Origin: Anthoceros angustus | Taxonomy: Eukaryota; Streptophyta; Anthocerotopsida; Anthocerotales; Anthocerotaceae | Assembly: GCA_010909165.1 (NCBI GenBank) | Contig: VJWM01000134.1 | Location: 620,001 to 684,000 of the forward strand | DNA length: 64,000 nucleotides | Direction of reading: 5' to 3' | Part shown: positions 23,001 to 32,559 of the stretch, in pieces | Layout of the letters: every line of letters begins with the position of its first letter | How positions within the stretch are numbered: the first letter of the stretch is position 1 | Notes under the pieces: generated by a model | Told to the model about the DNA's origin: nothing | The model's database searches: none | What the model saw: the letters and a program-made list of their open reading frames with translations, nothing else | Translations under genes and position numbers: made by a program

Positions 23001-26000
23001 TGACTCCATCACCTCCGCCGAGCCCTGTGGAGGAAAGGGCGAGAAGGAGCTCGCGCCAAAAGGGCCAAGGAGGAAGCTCGAGCCAAAGACTCGTGACCTA
23101 AGGGTCTGATTGGGTCCGGAGAACCCAGTCCGGACTTACTCGGGCTGCGGTATGGAGGTCCTTGACGGACCGTGAGATGCCGGCCCCGCCACGGACTTTG
23201 TGGGAGCCTCACCGGCCGTGGAGGCGGCGGGTCTGGCTACCGTCATGGGCCGGTGGAGGAGGCAGCCTTGGCGGCCTCAAGGGATGGCCGAGAAGGCCTG
23301 TGAGGTGGAAGCCACCCGAGGCGCATGGTGCTCCTCCGGGAGGCGGTTGGAGGAGCCAGGAGGCGAGAAGGAAGGCCAAGCCTCAGGATTGAGGAAGGAA
23401 AACGCCGGAGGCGGAGAGGGAGGTCCGTCCATCCGCAGGCCGGACCAAATTCCTTCACCGAGGAACAAATGAAGGAAGGGAGGCCCAAGCGGGCGGAGGA
23501 CCTCCGCAGTGAGGGGCGAGCGCAAGAAGCGAGGACGCCCGGCGAAGCGAAGGAGGAGGCCGGACTCGGGAGGAGGCCGGAGGCCGGACCCGAGCCAAGG
23601 CGAGAGGCTCGTGAAGGTGGCCAAGGAGGCGGAGGCCACGGCGAGCCGATCGCGATCACTATCGGCGTGATCGGGCCGGTGGAGGAGGCGGCCGTGGAGG
23701 AGGCAGCCAATCGAAGGCCGAGCAAGTGGTCATGGAGCAAGCACGGCCGAGCCGTGAGGAGGCTGGAGGCCGGACCCGGGAGATTGGGGACCTCGAGTGC
23801 AGTGCGGGAGGTAGAAGAGGCGGAGGAGGCGGAGGACAAGGACACCTTGGGTTGCAACTCAAGATGCATCGGAGCGGCGGGGGTTCTCAGAGAATCCAAG
23901 ACTTGACGAGAGGTGGGCCTCCAGCTCCGCTTGAAGACGGAGGAGAATAGGCGGCAAGGAGTTCGGCGTCGCAAGGTTGCGGCGGGATGTGGCGGAAGCC
24001 GAGTCGGACGGGGATACCGCCCGCCTGAGAAGGAAGTGGAGGACCTCGGGAAAGAATAGGCGAAGGAGGAGGAAAGCCTTTGGAGGAAAAGGTACAGCTG
24101 CTCGTCCGGTTGCGAGGCGAGAAGGAAGTGGAGGAGGAAGCTCGGCTCCATGGCCCGCAAATCAAGTGAGCCGAACAACGACGGAGGAGGAGAGCGTCGG
24201 CGGCGAAGGTTGCAAGAGGTAACTGAGGCAGCCTTGGCGGCCTCAAGGAGTCCGCCCGCCTACTACCGAGCTCCTCAAGGCGGCGGCCGTGGACGAGCCA
24301 AGGAGGAAGCGATGGGAGGCGAGGAGGTCTGCGCCACCCTAGGCGGAGGCGGAGGACCTCGGGAAGGAGGAGGAGGAGGCCGGACCCGGAGGAAGGAGGC
24401 GATTCGGCAAGTCGATTCCGACCGCCTACTACCACGCAGAGCCCTCAAGGCTCTGGAGGTCTGCGCCACCCTAGGCGGGAGGTGGACTTCGGAAGGATGG
24501 AAGGAGGAGGCGAGAGGGCGGACCGGGGGCTGGCCAGGAGTCCTAGGAGCGCCTGCTTGACGACGGCAGCAGCAGCAACAGGAGGAGGAGGAGGAAGGCC
24601 GGAGGAGGAAGGCGCCACACCGAGGTAAGCCCTCGGCACCCTCGCATGGAAGGACGAGGGAGGATCTTGGAGGAAGGGAAAGGTGCAACCGGCATTCGGG
24701 AACCAAGGGAGGCTCGGTGGATGAACCCGTGGCTAGCCGGCGAGGAGGCATGCCCAGAGTTCGAGGGTCCTGACTTTGTCCGGACTCGAGGAAGGCCGGA
24801 CCCGAGGTCCGCCTCAAGGAAGTCCGACTTAGGGATCCAGACTCAGTGACGAGTCCGACCCGAGGTCCGGACCCTGTGGAGGAGGAGGAGGAGGCGGAGG
24901 AGGCCGGAGGACAACAAGGACACCTTGGGTTGCAACTCAAGATGCATCGGAGCAGCAGGGGTTCTCAACGAGAATCCAAGACTTCGAGCGAGAGGTGGAA
25001 CGCCCAGCCCGCTTGAAGACGGAGGAGAATAGGCGGTGCAAGGAGTTCGGCGTCGCAAGGTTGCAGGATGTGGCGGAAGCCGAGTCGGACGGGGATACCG
25101 CCCGCCTGGAGAAGGAAGTGGAGGACCTCCGGAAAGAATAGGCGAAGGAGGAGGAAAGCCTTTGGAGGAAAAGGTACAGCTGCTCGTCCGGCCAGGAAGG
25201 AAGGGAGCTCGGCTCCATGGCCCGCAAAAATGGAGCAACAACGACGGAGGAGGAGAACGCCGAGCAAGCAGCCAAGGTTGCAAGAGGTAACTGAGGCAGC
25301 CTTGACGGCCTCAAGGGAGTCCGCCCGCCACACCGTAAGCTTGGCCACGAGACAAAGCCAGGCGGGCGATCCGCCTGCCACGAGCACCTGAGGAGGGAGT
25401 ACCGTGCCCGGCTCATGTGGAGGAGGCGATTCAAGAAGTCGATTCCGACCGCCTACTACCACGCAGAGCTCCTCAAGGCTGGAGGTCCCGCGCCACCCCA
25501 GGCAGTCCGGTCCCAGGGCCGGACTCGAGGCCGGACCCGGAGGAAGGCCGGACCCGGAGGAAGGCCGGACCCGGGACGACAACCGCTGGAGTCCTAGGAG
25601 CGCCTGCTTGACGACGGCAGCAGCAGCAAGGAGGCACCGGAGGAAGGCCGGACCCGGAGGAAGGGCGCCACACCGAGGTAAGTTTCTGCACCTCGCATGG
25701 AAGGACGAGGGAGGATCTTGGAGGAAGGGAAAGGGTGCAGCCGGGCATTCGGGAACCAAGGGAGGCTCGTGGATGAACCCGTGGCTAGCCCGGCGAGGAG
25801 GCATGCCGAGGCGAGGTCGGACTTTGTCCGGACTCAGAAAGGCGGATCCGGTCCGGCCCCAATCTGGACTTAGGGATCCAGACTCAGTGACGAGTCCGAC
25901 CCGAGGTCCGGACCCGAGGAAGGGTTGGGTCAGGCCGGACCTAGAGGTCCGGACCCGGAGGAAGGCCGGACTCGAGGCCGGACCTAGAGGTCCGGACTCG

Positions 26001-26330
26001 AGTCGAGGCAGTCACGAGGTCCAAACTCGGGAGTGGGGAGAGCCACCACACCAACCCCAGCAGATCCAACCTTGAGGGCCCATCGCGCAGGGCCCGCCAG
26101 AGAGAGAAGAGGGAGGCGAGGAAGACTTGGTGGTGATCTGTCGCCGCCACCGGTGGCGCAGGCTGCACCCTGAAGAGGAAGGGTCCGCCTCGCGGATCAT
26201 CCGATTGGCGCCTGCACCGATGTGGCGCTTTGGGCCGTGCCAAGAAGGAATGAGGGGCCATCCGGCCCTGCGGCGATAGGCGGAATAGGCGGTAGTAGGC
26301 GGTGGTTAGGCACACCGAAATGGCCTCACC
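23000..26330. repeat. Purine-rich (GGAGGA/GCCGGAC) low-complexity region with a ~1.08 kb tandem duplication
   Basis: The plus strand is dominated by gaggag, ggaggaagg and ggccggaccc motifs. A block at about 23838-24010 (ggacaccttgggttgcaact) recurs at about 24916-25090, offset ~1080 bp. The plus-strand segment near 25021-25200 reads as Glu/Lys/Arg-rich coil-like sequence that could derive from a retrotransposon gag. 25830-26010 is a short-period array of (g)gtccggacc(c)gaggaag. The many long frames on both strands are a by-product of lacking A/T-rich stop codons. Confidence 0.7.
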
Positions 26331-26339
26331 GTAATAGAG

Positions 26340-26640
26340 GTGTAATAAAGGCGCCGACCTTGGCGTAGTATAAGAGGGCTAAGGCCTCAATAAATCATCT
26401 TTCTCTTGGTGTTGATGCCGCTCTGCGCACCTTTGTGTGTCTTCTTGCTAACGTGAGTCCCGAGTCACCGAAAGGTGCACGCCCGGGAGATTGATCGTGG
26501 TCCCGTGACGACCTAACGTGTTGTGGTGTGTGCGGGGAAGGGTGATCGTGACCCGTGCTCGCCGAGCCGCGCCCAAAGACCGAACGGATCGAACGGTGAG
26601 CCGGAGGAACTCGGGAGGCGTCTGAGCCGGACGGAGAGGC
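26340..26640 (+). promoter_or_regulatory. LTR-like promoter/polyadenylation fragment
   Basis: TATAAGAGGG at 26369 is followed 20 bp later by AATAAA at 26389 and then a CT-rich stretch and a GC-rich leader. This compact TATA/AATAAA arrangement is usual for plant LTR U3-R regions. No second LTR was found, so it may be a solo or nested LTR fragment or the promoter of a downstream MULE gene. Confidence 0.4.
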
Positions 26641-26890
26641 CCGGAGCAGCGGAGGAGGTCCGGACTGTAACCCGCGCCTTTTTCTAAGACCGAGAGTGTA
26701 GCGTGAGGGAGAGAGGAAAGGACCGATGTGTGAGTGGCGAATGTGAACGATACGACGCGAACGGTCCTAAACGCTTGGCCATACCGGCCTCAGACGGTGA
26801 ACGCTGAGTAGTTAGGAGTATGTGTGCGTTGAGACCTAACGAGCGCGGTAGGAATCACCTGAAACGCGGAAAACGGAGCCTATCATTCCC

Positions 26891-27472
26891 TTGGGAACGG
26901 ACTTCTTCCTACAACGACACGGGATTGTGCGCGCCCGGCTGGCCATCAGCGAAAGTCGCGCCACACATGTTGTGAAGGTGCAACAGGTATGTGGTATATT
27001 TGAACATACTTCCCAGTTATTGCGCCTTGCTTGGTGTACCAATGGATCTTATGTTCGGGCACAAGAAGAAGGAAGAACATTACCTGACCTAAATCTTGTT
27101 CTGGAGAATGAGATGTCACATGGTAATCATGTTCAGGATACAACGGCGCAATACGGCAATGTTGTTGTCGCACCTCTTCCCATCAACCCAGGTAGCTTGG
27201 AGGAGTTGAAGCTGAAATGACGTCGAGACTTGGATGCAATCTGCATGGGTATTCCAAGCATTGTGGAATCCAAGCCTGCTATTTTGTTTGAGGTCTGCGC
27301 AATAATGGAACAAGCGCAACATCGTATTAGGGAAGTTGCAGCTCAGGTGGACGAGGCCTCAAGCAAGAAACCCAGATTAGAGGAGTTTGTTCCAATGACG
27401 GACCAACCGTTAGTGCGTTTCAAGGGCATTGAAGAACGCCAAGACCAAGAAGAAAAAGTGTTTACTTTGTGA
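26891..27472 (+). CDS. Unrecognised coding segments near the right end of the MULE
   Basis: Two consecutive plus-strand frames, 26891-27220 (ARLAISESRATHVVKVQQ..., ending in EELKLK) and 27230-27472 (MDAICMGIPSIVESKPAILF... to KVFTL), are more protein-like than their surroundings. Both have mixed codon use and a charged, helical-looking second half (AQHRIREVAAQVDEASSKKPRLEEF). A single small gap separates them, so they may be one protein broken by a frameshift or two exons. I cannot assign a family. The position, between the transposase and the right TIR, is where MULEs carry accessory or captured genes. Confidence 0.4.
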
Positions 27473-27550
27473 TGCCTTTGTGTTAGTCTCTAAAGGCTTG
27501 TGTACGAAAAGGCCTCTCACACATTTGCAACCGAGGTCAGAAATTGGGGT

Positions 27551-27629
27551 GAGGAATTTTGCAATCGAGGGCTGAGAAATTTTGCAATCGAGGGCTGAGA
27601 AATTTTGCAATCGAGGGCTGAGGAATTTG
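27551..27629. repeat. 23-bp tandem repeat, 3.4 copies
   Basis: Unit gagaaattttgcaatcgagg(gct) at 27551, 27574, 27597 and partly at 27620; almost perfect. Confidence 0.92.
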
Positions 27630-27917
27630 TTCAGACTGTTTCTAGCCTTGTATAGCCTGGACTCCTTCACTAGCATGTTTCACAAATTAGCACAATGCCC
27701 AATCCGAACTGCAAAACAAGCATACACCATGCCAACCTTTGTGCAATGGCAAGGTTCAGTTAGTCCTATCGATTGGTGCAACATCCTATTCAGCATTGCT
27801 GCCCACATTGTGGGGAATGGGGCATGCTTCTCTTTCTCTTCAGAAGAATACATGGCAAATCTGCATCTCTACAGGATTTTGGCAATCTAACGTTCCTCCA
27901 GCTTCCTTCACCAACCG

Positions 27918-28890
27918 CGACAAGCTGCCTCAGCCTCGCCCCTGTCCTCGGCCTCGCCCAAGCTGCCTCGGCCTCGCCCATCGTCGGAAGGAGCCCCCGT
28001 CCTCGGCTTCACCCAAGCTGCCTCGGCCTCGCCCTTGTCCTCGGAAGGAGCCCCTGTCCTCGGCCTCGCCCTTGTCCTTGGAAGGAGCCCCTGTCCTCGG
28101 CCTCGCCCCGTCCCCGCGCCCTCCTCGACCTCGCCCTTGTCCCCGCGAGACCACGGCCTCCGCGAGGCGGCCCGCCCGCCTGCTGCCTCCCGCGAGGCGG
28201 CCTCCCGCGAGGGTGGCTGCCGCCCGCCTGCCTCCGCGAGGCGGCCTCCCGCCCACCTGCCTCCCGAGGGTGGCTCGCCCGCCGGCCTCCGCGAGAGGGC
28301 GGCCTCCCGCCCACCTGCCTCCCGCGAGGGTGGCTCGCCCGCCTCCTCCCCTCCTCCTGTGGCCCTCCCTCCCGTGCTCGCGCCTCCCTCCCCCCGCGCC
28401 TCCTCCCGCCCGCCCTCCCTCCCGCCCGCCCTCCTCCCGTGCTCGCGCCTCCCTCCCGCCCCGCGCCTCTCCTCCCGCCTCCTCCCTGTCCCGCGCCCTC
28501 TCACCTCGCCTTGTCCCGCGAGACCACGGCCTCCCCTCGCGAGGCGGCCCGCCCCGCGCCTCCCAGGCGGCCTCCCGAGGGTGGCTCGCCCGCCCGCCCT
28601 CCTCCGCGAGAGGGCGGCCTCCCGCCCTCCCTCCCGCGAGGGTGGCTCGCCCGCCCGTCCGCAGCCTCCGGCCTTCCCGCCTGCTGCACTGGCTGCCATG
28701 GCCCTCCCTCCCTCCTCCCTGTGGCCCGCGCCTCCCTCCCGTGCTCGCCCCTCCCGCCCCGCGCCTCCCTCCCGTCCCCGCCCTCCCTCCCGTCGCGCCC
28801 TCCCTCCCTCCTCCCTCCCGCCCCGCGCCCTCCTCCCGCCTCGCGCCCCGCCTCTCTTCGCCCAGAAGGCGGATCGCCCCGCCTGCTGCC
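27918..28890. repeat. Extremely C-rich minisatellite block next to the right TIR
   Basis: Built from imperfect units such as cctcggcctcgcccttgtcc, cgcgaggcggcctcccgcc and ccctccctcccgcc. Plus-strand cytosine greatly exceeds guanine. Long frames open in several phases on both strands (Pro/Arg/Ser-rich on plus, Gly/Arg/Glu-rich on minus) are compositional and not called as genes. The block ends at the inner edge of the right TIR (28891). Confidence 0.88.
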
Positions 28891-29160
28891 TTAGTTTGAG
28901 ACACCCCCGGTTCATACTCTCGCGCGGTTCTAAAATCAAGCGTGGTTGGTTTACATCACAACCTCGTTGTGGTGGGTGCGCATACTGGGGTTGTGCCGTG
29001 CTAGGCAAAATACGGCAGTGACATCCTGTATGGACCGGTAGATGGTGTTGCGTTTAAAGTATACCATGATGAGAGAGAATCGTGATGGGCGAGGCATGGC
29101 ATGCCACTTCAGATTTCACACGCGCGAAGCATTGATTGCTTCGGAGATTGAGATGCAGGC
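28891..29160 (-). repeat. Right terminal inverted repeat of the MULE
   Basis: Inverted partner of 15300-15576; inner end tagtttgagacac, outer end gagatgcaggc followed by ACATACCGC. It contains the start (29042) of a frame that runs out of the element into flanking DNA to 29605, so that frame is a chance fusion. Confidence 0.88.
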
Positions 29161-29169
29161 ACATACCGC

Positions 29170-30235
29170 AGTGCCATTCCTAAAGCGCCCAGCCTACTCC
29201 TCTATCTTGCTCCATTCGCCAGTACGCGACAAGCCCCTCTTGGCTGAGTCCTTGCTGTGCATACCCAGCAATCAGAATGGTCCCTGTCACCACATCCTTT
29301 GTGGCCAAGCTTTTAAAACCCGGCGTGCATCTTCCAGTTCGCCACATTTTGCATGCATGTCCACCACGCAGGTGCCCACCAGCATGTCATATAGCCATCC
29401 TTTCTCAACAATCATGAGTGCGGTACACCAGTGCCATTTGACCTTGACCTTTCAAGGAAGGAAGGAAGGAAATGCGGTCGACCATAATGGAGACGTCTTG
29501 CTCCATTTGTCCATACACAATTTGCAAGTTTTTATGTGCTCATGTTTTTTGTGTGTCGTTGTTATGTGTTCAAGCTTAGAAAACTATCTGTGGAAGAACA
29601 GCTAGCCTGTGTATGTGCTGGATGAAGACATGTGGTGGTTTTTCAAAGGTTCCATGTTTAGTTTAGTGTGTTGTTCTTAATTGTTTATGTTTAGTTTATT
29701 GTGTTGTTTTTACATGTTCATGTTTAGTTTAGTGTGTTGTTATTAAGTGTTCATGTTTAGTTTAGTGTGTTGTTATTAAGTGTTCATGTTTTTTTTAGTT
29801 TGTTGTTTTTATTTGTTATTGTTTAATGTGTTATTCTTATCTTCTTATTTATCGATACTCCGACAATTTTAGCATATAAGAACTTCGAAAAAAGTTGGTT
29901 TTGCTCCATTCGACTTGCAGGAGCCTGAGTGACACGCCTCCCACTCTTACGAATCTCATGGATGAATTTGATTTATTTTGATTAATATCTTATATATTCT
30001 TGAAAATGCCTATCAAAGATACAAGCTTTGAAAATAATAGGAGCTTAATTAGGATTCCACACTTTCCAAATGTAAAAGTCTCTAAGTAATATTCTGGCTG
30101 ATGGATTAATTTATTTTATTCGAATTAAATTTTGTATCTTCTCGAAAATAAAGAATAGAGTAGACGTTATTAATAGACGAGATGGGAAATCCCATCTACC
30201 CCTGAAGTTCGAAGAGGAACAACCCAAAAAGGGCT
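29170..30235. other. Flanking spacer with simple and short tandem repeats
   Basis: Includes an aagg run at about 29455 and a ~36-bp repeat (gtttagtttagtgtgttgtt) in 4-5 copies at about 29655-29835. No gene seen. Confidence 0.6.
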
Positions 30236-30602
30236 AATGGTAAAAAGAGAAGTCCTAGTCCCCTCGAATGCCTTTCCCGTAACTACCTACTGCATCAATG
30301 ATATCGTGATCAGGGATGATGAAGGGCCTACCTACCACGGTCAAGAAGCCGCTACTCCGCACCAGAGTCATTCTATAAACAGCGTTAGCCGCTTTTGCGA
30401 GCTATGGAAACCCGCCAATGAAAGCCACCAGAGGAAAGGGGAGGCCTCCAATTCTTGTAATGTGATAGACTTTGCACTCCTTAATTAACCTAGAGAAAAC
30501 CTTGCCCATAGCCCCATGAGTCTCGAGGGCGAGGGGGATGAAAGCATGGCCGTCTTGCATGGGAGAGTACTTGTGAGTCTTGCTGATTGCGCATCCTTCC
30601 AC
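30180..30602 (-). pseudogene. Probable LINE reverse-transcriptase C-terminal remnant, copy 1
   Basis: The minus strand encodes HAFIPLALETHGAMGKVFSR and, after a stop and frame change, a segment containing VGRPFIIPDHDI. The same two segments occur in the same order at 35445-35777 (TFIPLTIETHEAMGRDFSKF and IGRPFLIPDHDI). The 'IPLxxETxGxxG' pattern resembles the C-terminal end of LINE-type ORF2 proteins; this family assignment is an inference from one motif. Truncated and interrupted. Confidence 0.45.
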
Positions 30603-30609
30603 CGCCTAG

Positions 30610-31180
30610 CCCGGGGGGTTGATGATGATGTGCTTGCATATGGAGTACTCTTCTATTCTAAGATATAAGCTTTGACAATAACAAGATTCTACTTAGATTC
30701 CACATTTTTCCTTTAAATATCTCTAAGGCTCAAGTTTGGTTGAGAGAACTCAATAGATTGTATGCTCCAACTTTCTTGTGTTGTTCTCTTTTTAAAGCTG
30801 GTTGCTGTATTCTTGGCGTTTTTTATCAAGTTTTGTAACGATGCCTCTAGCTAGGGCCTATCTTTCTCCTCAATAAGAGCGGTAAAGGTGCAGGTTCATT
30901 GAGACAAGGTTCTCCTTTGACAATAGAACCTCGTCTGTAATACCCATTAGCTCAATCCAAAACCCGGCAAGGATCTTTGACCAAGACCCATATGACTTCT
31001 TCAAATATTCTATTTTGATGAGAAATCCTTTATATTCTTCACACCATATTACTAATAACATGCAAATCATTTCACCAAAAGGTTTTCATTCATCAAAGGG
31101 ATAATGGTTCATATATGATAATGGTTCACCTATGTATATATGTGAACCTCATGATGCATGACGAAGTTGCATTTTGATGG
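30610..31180. other. AT-rich spacer, no gene seen
   Basis: Only short frames; tatatgtgaacc-type repeats near 31110-31150. Confidence 0.5.
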
Positions 31181-31483
31181 ATGCCCGTAGTTTGTGAATA
31201 CTCCAAAGAGGGAACCAACACTTGTCACAACGATTTGAAGGCCATTATGACAAATTGTAGCATTTGTTTAAATTCATTAATTGAATCGGAAGACACTTCT
31301 GTAATCCAAACACCATGCTTTCACTCATTCCATCGGCCATGCCTTCAACGATGGGTACTTAGACAAGCCACTTATCTCTTATGTAGACGTTATATCATTA
31401 ACCTCTTCCATCAATTGGGCCTAGAGGTTATTCAAGAGAAGCCAATTGCTCATGAGAGGCCATTATTACCATCACGATTATGA
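31181..31483 (+). pseudogene. RING-H2-like zinc finger fragment with a missing cysteine
   Basis: A 100-codon frame contains NCSICLNSL...TPCFHSFHRPCLQRW...TYLLCRRYI. This fits a RING-H2 finger (C-x2-C ... C-x-H-x2-H-x2-C ... C-x2-C) except that the seventh zinc ligand, normally in a CPxC context, reads YLLC. RING fingers of this type act as E3 ubiquitin ligases. With one ligand gone and no further domain upstream or downstream, it is probably a decayed gene or captured fragment; a base-level sequence error could also explain the loss. Confidence 0.6.
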
Positions 31484-31664
31484 GAACAAGCACATGGAAG
31501 TTCAGGGCACCTACAAAGTGGGATGCCTCCAGACATACTTATAATATTTGAGAGGATCTACGAAATGCATGTCAAATTCTTCCCTAAAATGATCCCTGTA
31601 GTGACGCATGAGAGGTCATTACTATTACCATTTTTAGAGGGGTCATCCCGCATCGAAGAACTCT

Positions 31665-32150
31665 CGCATGGGAGTTTGGCATGCTCACAAAGTGAGATGA
31701 CTTTAGTGGCTCAAGAGAGGTCATTACCATTACCTAGAGGTTGTCTCGCGCAGAAGAACTCATGCATGTGAATTCAGCACGCCCACTAAATGAGACGACA
31801 TCTGCGGCGAAAGAACTCACGCATGCAAATTCAACACGCTCACCAAGTGACAAGACGTTAACGTTTGTGGCGAAAAGAACTCACGCATGCACATTCAATA
31901 CGCCCACAAAGTGATACGACGTATGTGCCGGAAGAACTCACGCATGCGAATTCAGCACACCCACAAAATAGACGACGTTTGTGGCAGAGAAACTCACACA
32001 TGCGAATTCAGCATGCCCACAAAGTGAGACGACGTCTGTAGGAGAAGAACTCACACTTACAAATTCAGCATGCCCACAAAGTGAGACGATGTCTATGGCA
32101 GAAGAACTCACGCTTGCGAATTCAGCAGACTTACAAAGTGAGACGATGTC
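31665..32150 (+). repeat. ~57-bp minisatellite, about 8 units, partly translatable as 19-residue repeats
   Basis: Units of the form gaagaactcacgcatgcg + aattcagcacgcccacaaag + tgagacgacgtctgtggc repeat from about 31665 to 32150. The last three units are exactly 57 bp and in frame (31981-32232), giving E-E-L-T-x-x-N-S-A-x-x-Q-S-E-T-x-S-x-x repeats. Earlier units vary in length and break the frame. It may be a genuine variable-number tandem repeat in an old coding exon. Confidence 0.85.
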
Positions 32151-32450
32151 ACAGACATCTATAGAAAGATATAAGGTGCCCGAGAGTGTATCACTGATAT
32201 GGGCAACCTTGAGAGAAAGGTCATTCTCATAGTACCAATTGCCTATTACCTCATTCAAGAGATCAAAAACCTTGGAGACGCCCTTAGAGAGTAGGGCACA
32301 GGTATTAGGCTTGGGGCAAGTGGAAAGAGAAGGTTGTGGAAGTGTAAAAAGAATGAGTAGTACCTTGAGATGGGAGCCACCCGCACGATAGTTGTGAGTA
32401 CAAAGGTTGGGAAGGAGAAGAAAACATCAGAGATAGTCGAGTTTGAATCC

Positions 32451-32552
32451 ATGCCTGCCACAAGTTAAACATTTTCCAACTTGTCGAGGCTTGTGGCAGG
32501 CATGAATCCATGCCTACCTCAAAATCCGACAAGTTGGAGAATGTTTAACCTG
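32451..32552. repeat. Nested inverted repeats (foldback)
   Basis: Arm pair 1: 32451-32464 with 32490-32503 (atgcctgccacaag/cttgtggcaggcat). Arm pair 2: 32461-32486 with 32527-32552 (26 bp, two mismatches). The two stems overlap and compete, forming alternative hairpins. Confidence 0.85.
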
Positions 32553-32559
32553 TAAGGGC

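Larger units (their letters stand above)
15300..29160 (+). mobile_element. Giant Mutator-like element (MULE) with long TIRs and a 9-bp target duplication
   Basis: The left end (15300-15576) and right end (28891-29160) are inverted copies of each other, about 270 bp long and roughly 90% or more identical by eye. They start GCCTGC(G/A)TCTCAATCTCCG reading inward. Immediately outside, the 9-mer ACATACCGC occurs in direct orientation at 15291-15299 and 29161-29169, with no further match on either side. A 9-bp target duplication plus long TIRs is diagnostic of Mutator-type elements. The interior carries MULE transposase sequence starting 40 bp inside the left TIR, so the structure and the gene content agree. 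The full span is about 13.9 kb, large for the family, partly because of internal tandem duplications and GC-rich repeats. Confidence 0.88.

Noticed and set aside
23243-25804. Long minus-strand frames (up to ~311 codons) in the GGAGGA region
   Set aside because: Purine-rich minisatellite; frames overlap on both strands and repeat with the ~1.08 kb duplication.
27739-29021. Long Pro/Arg-rich plus-strand and Gly/Arg-rich minus-strand frames (up to ~386 codons)
   Set aside because: Several phases on both strands are open at once over C-rich tandem repeats with few A/T bases, so lack of stops is compositional; no start context, splice signals or family motifs.
29042-29605. 187-codon frame starting in the right MULE TIR
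   Set aside because: It crosses the element border at 29160 into flanking DNA; the first part is shared with the left TIR, so it is a chance fusion.
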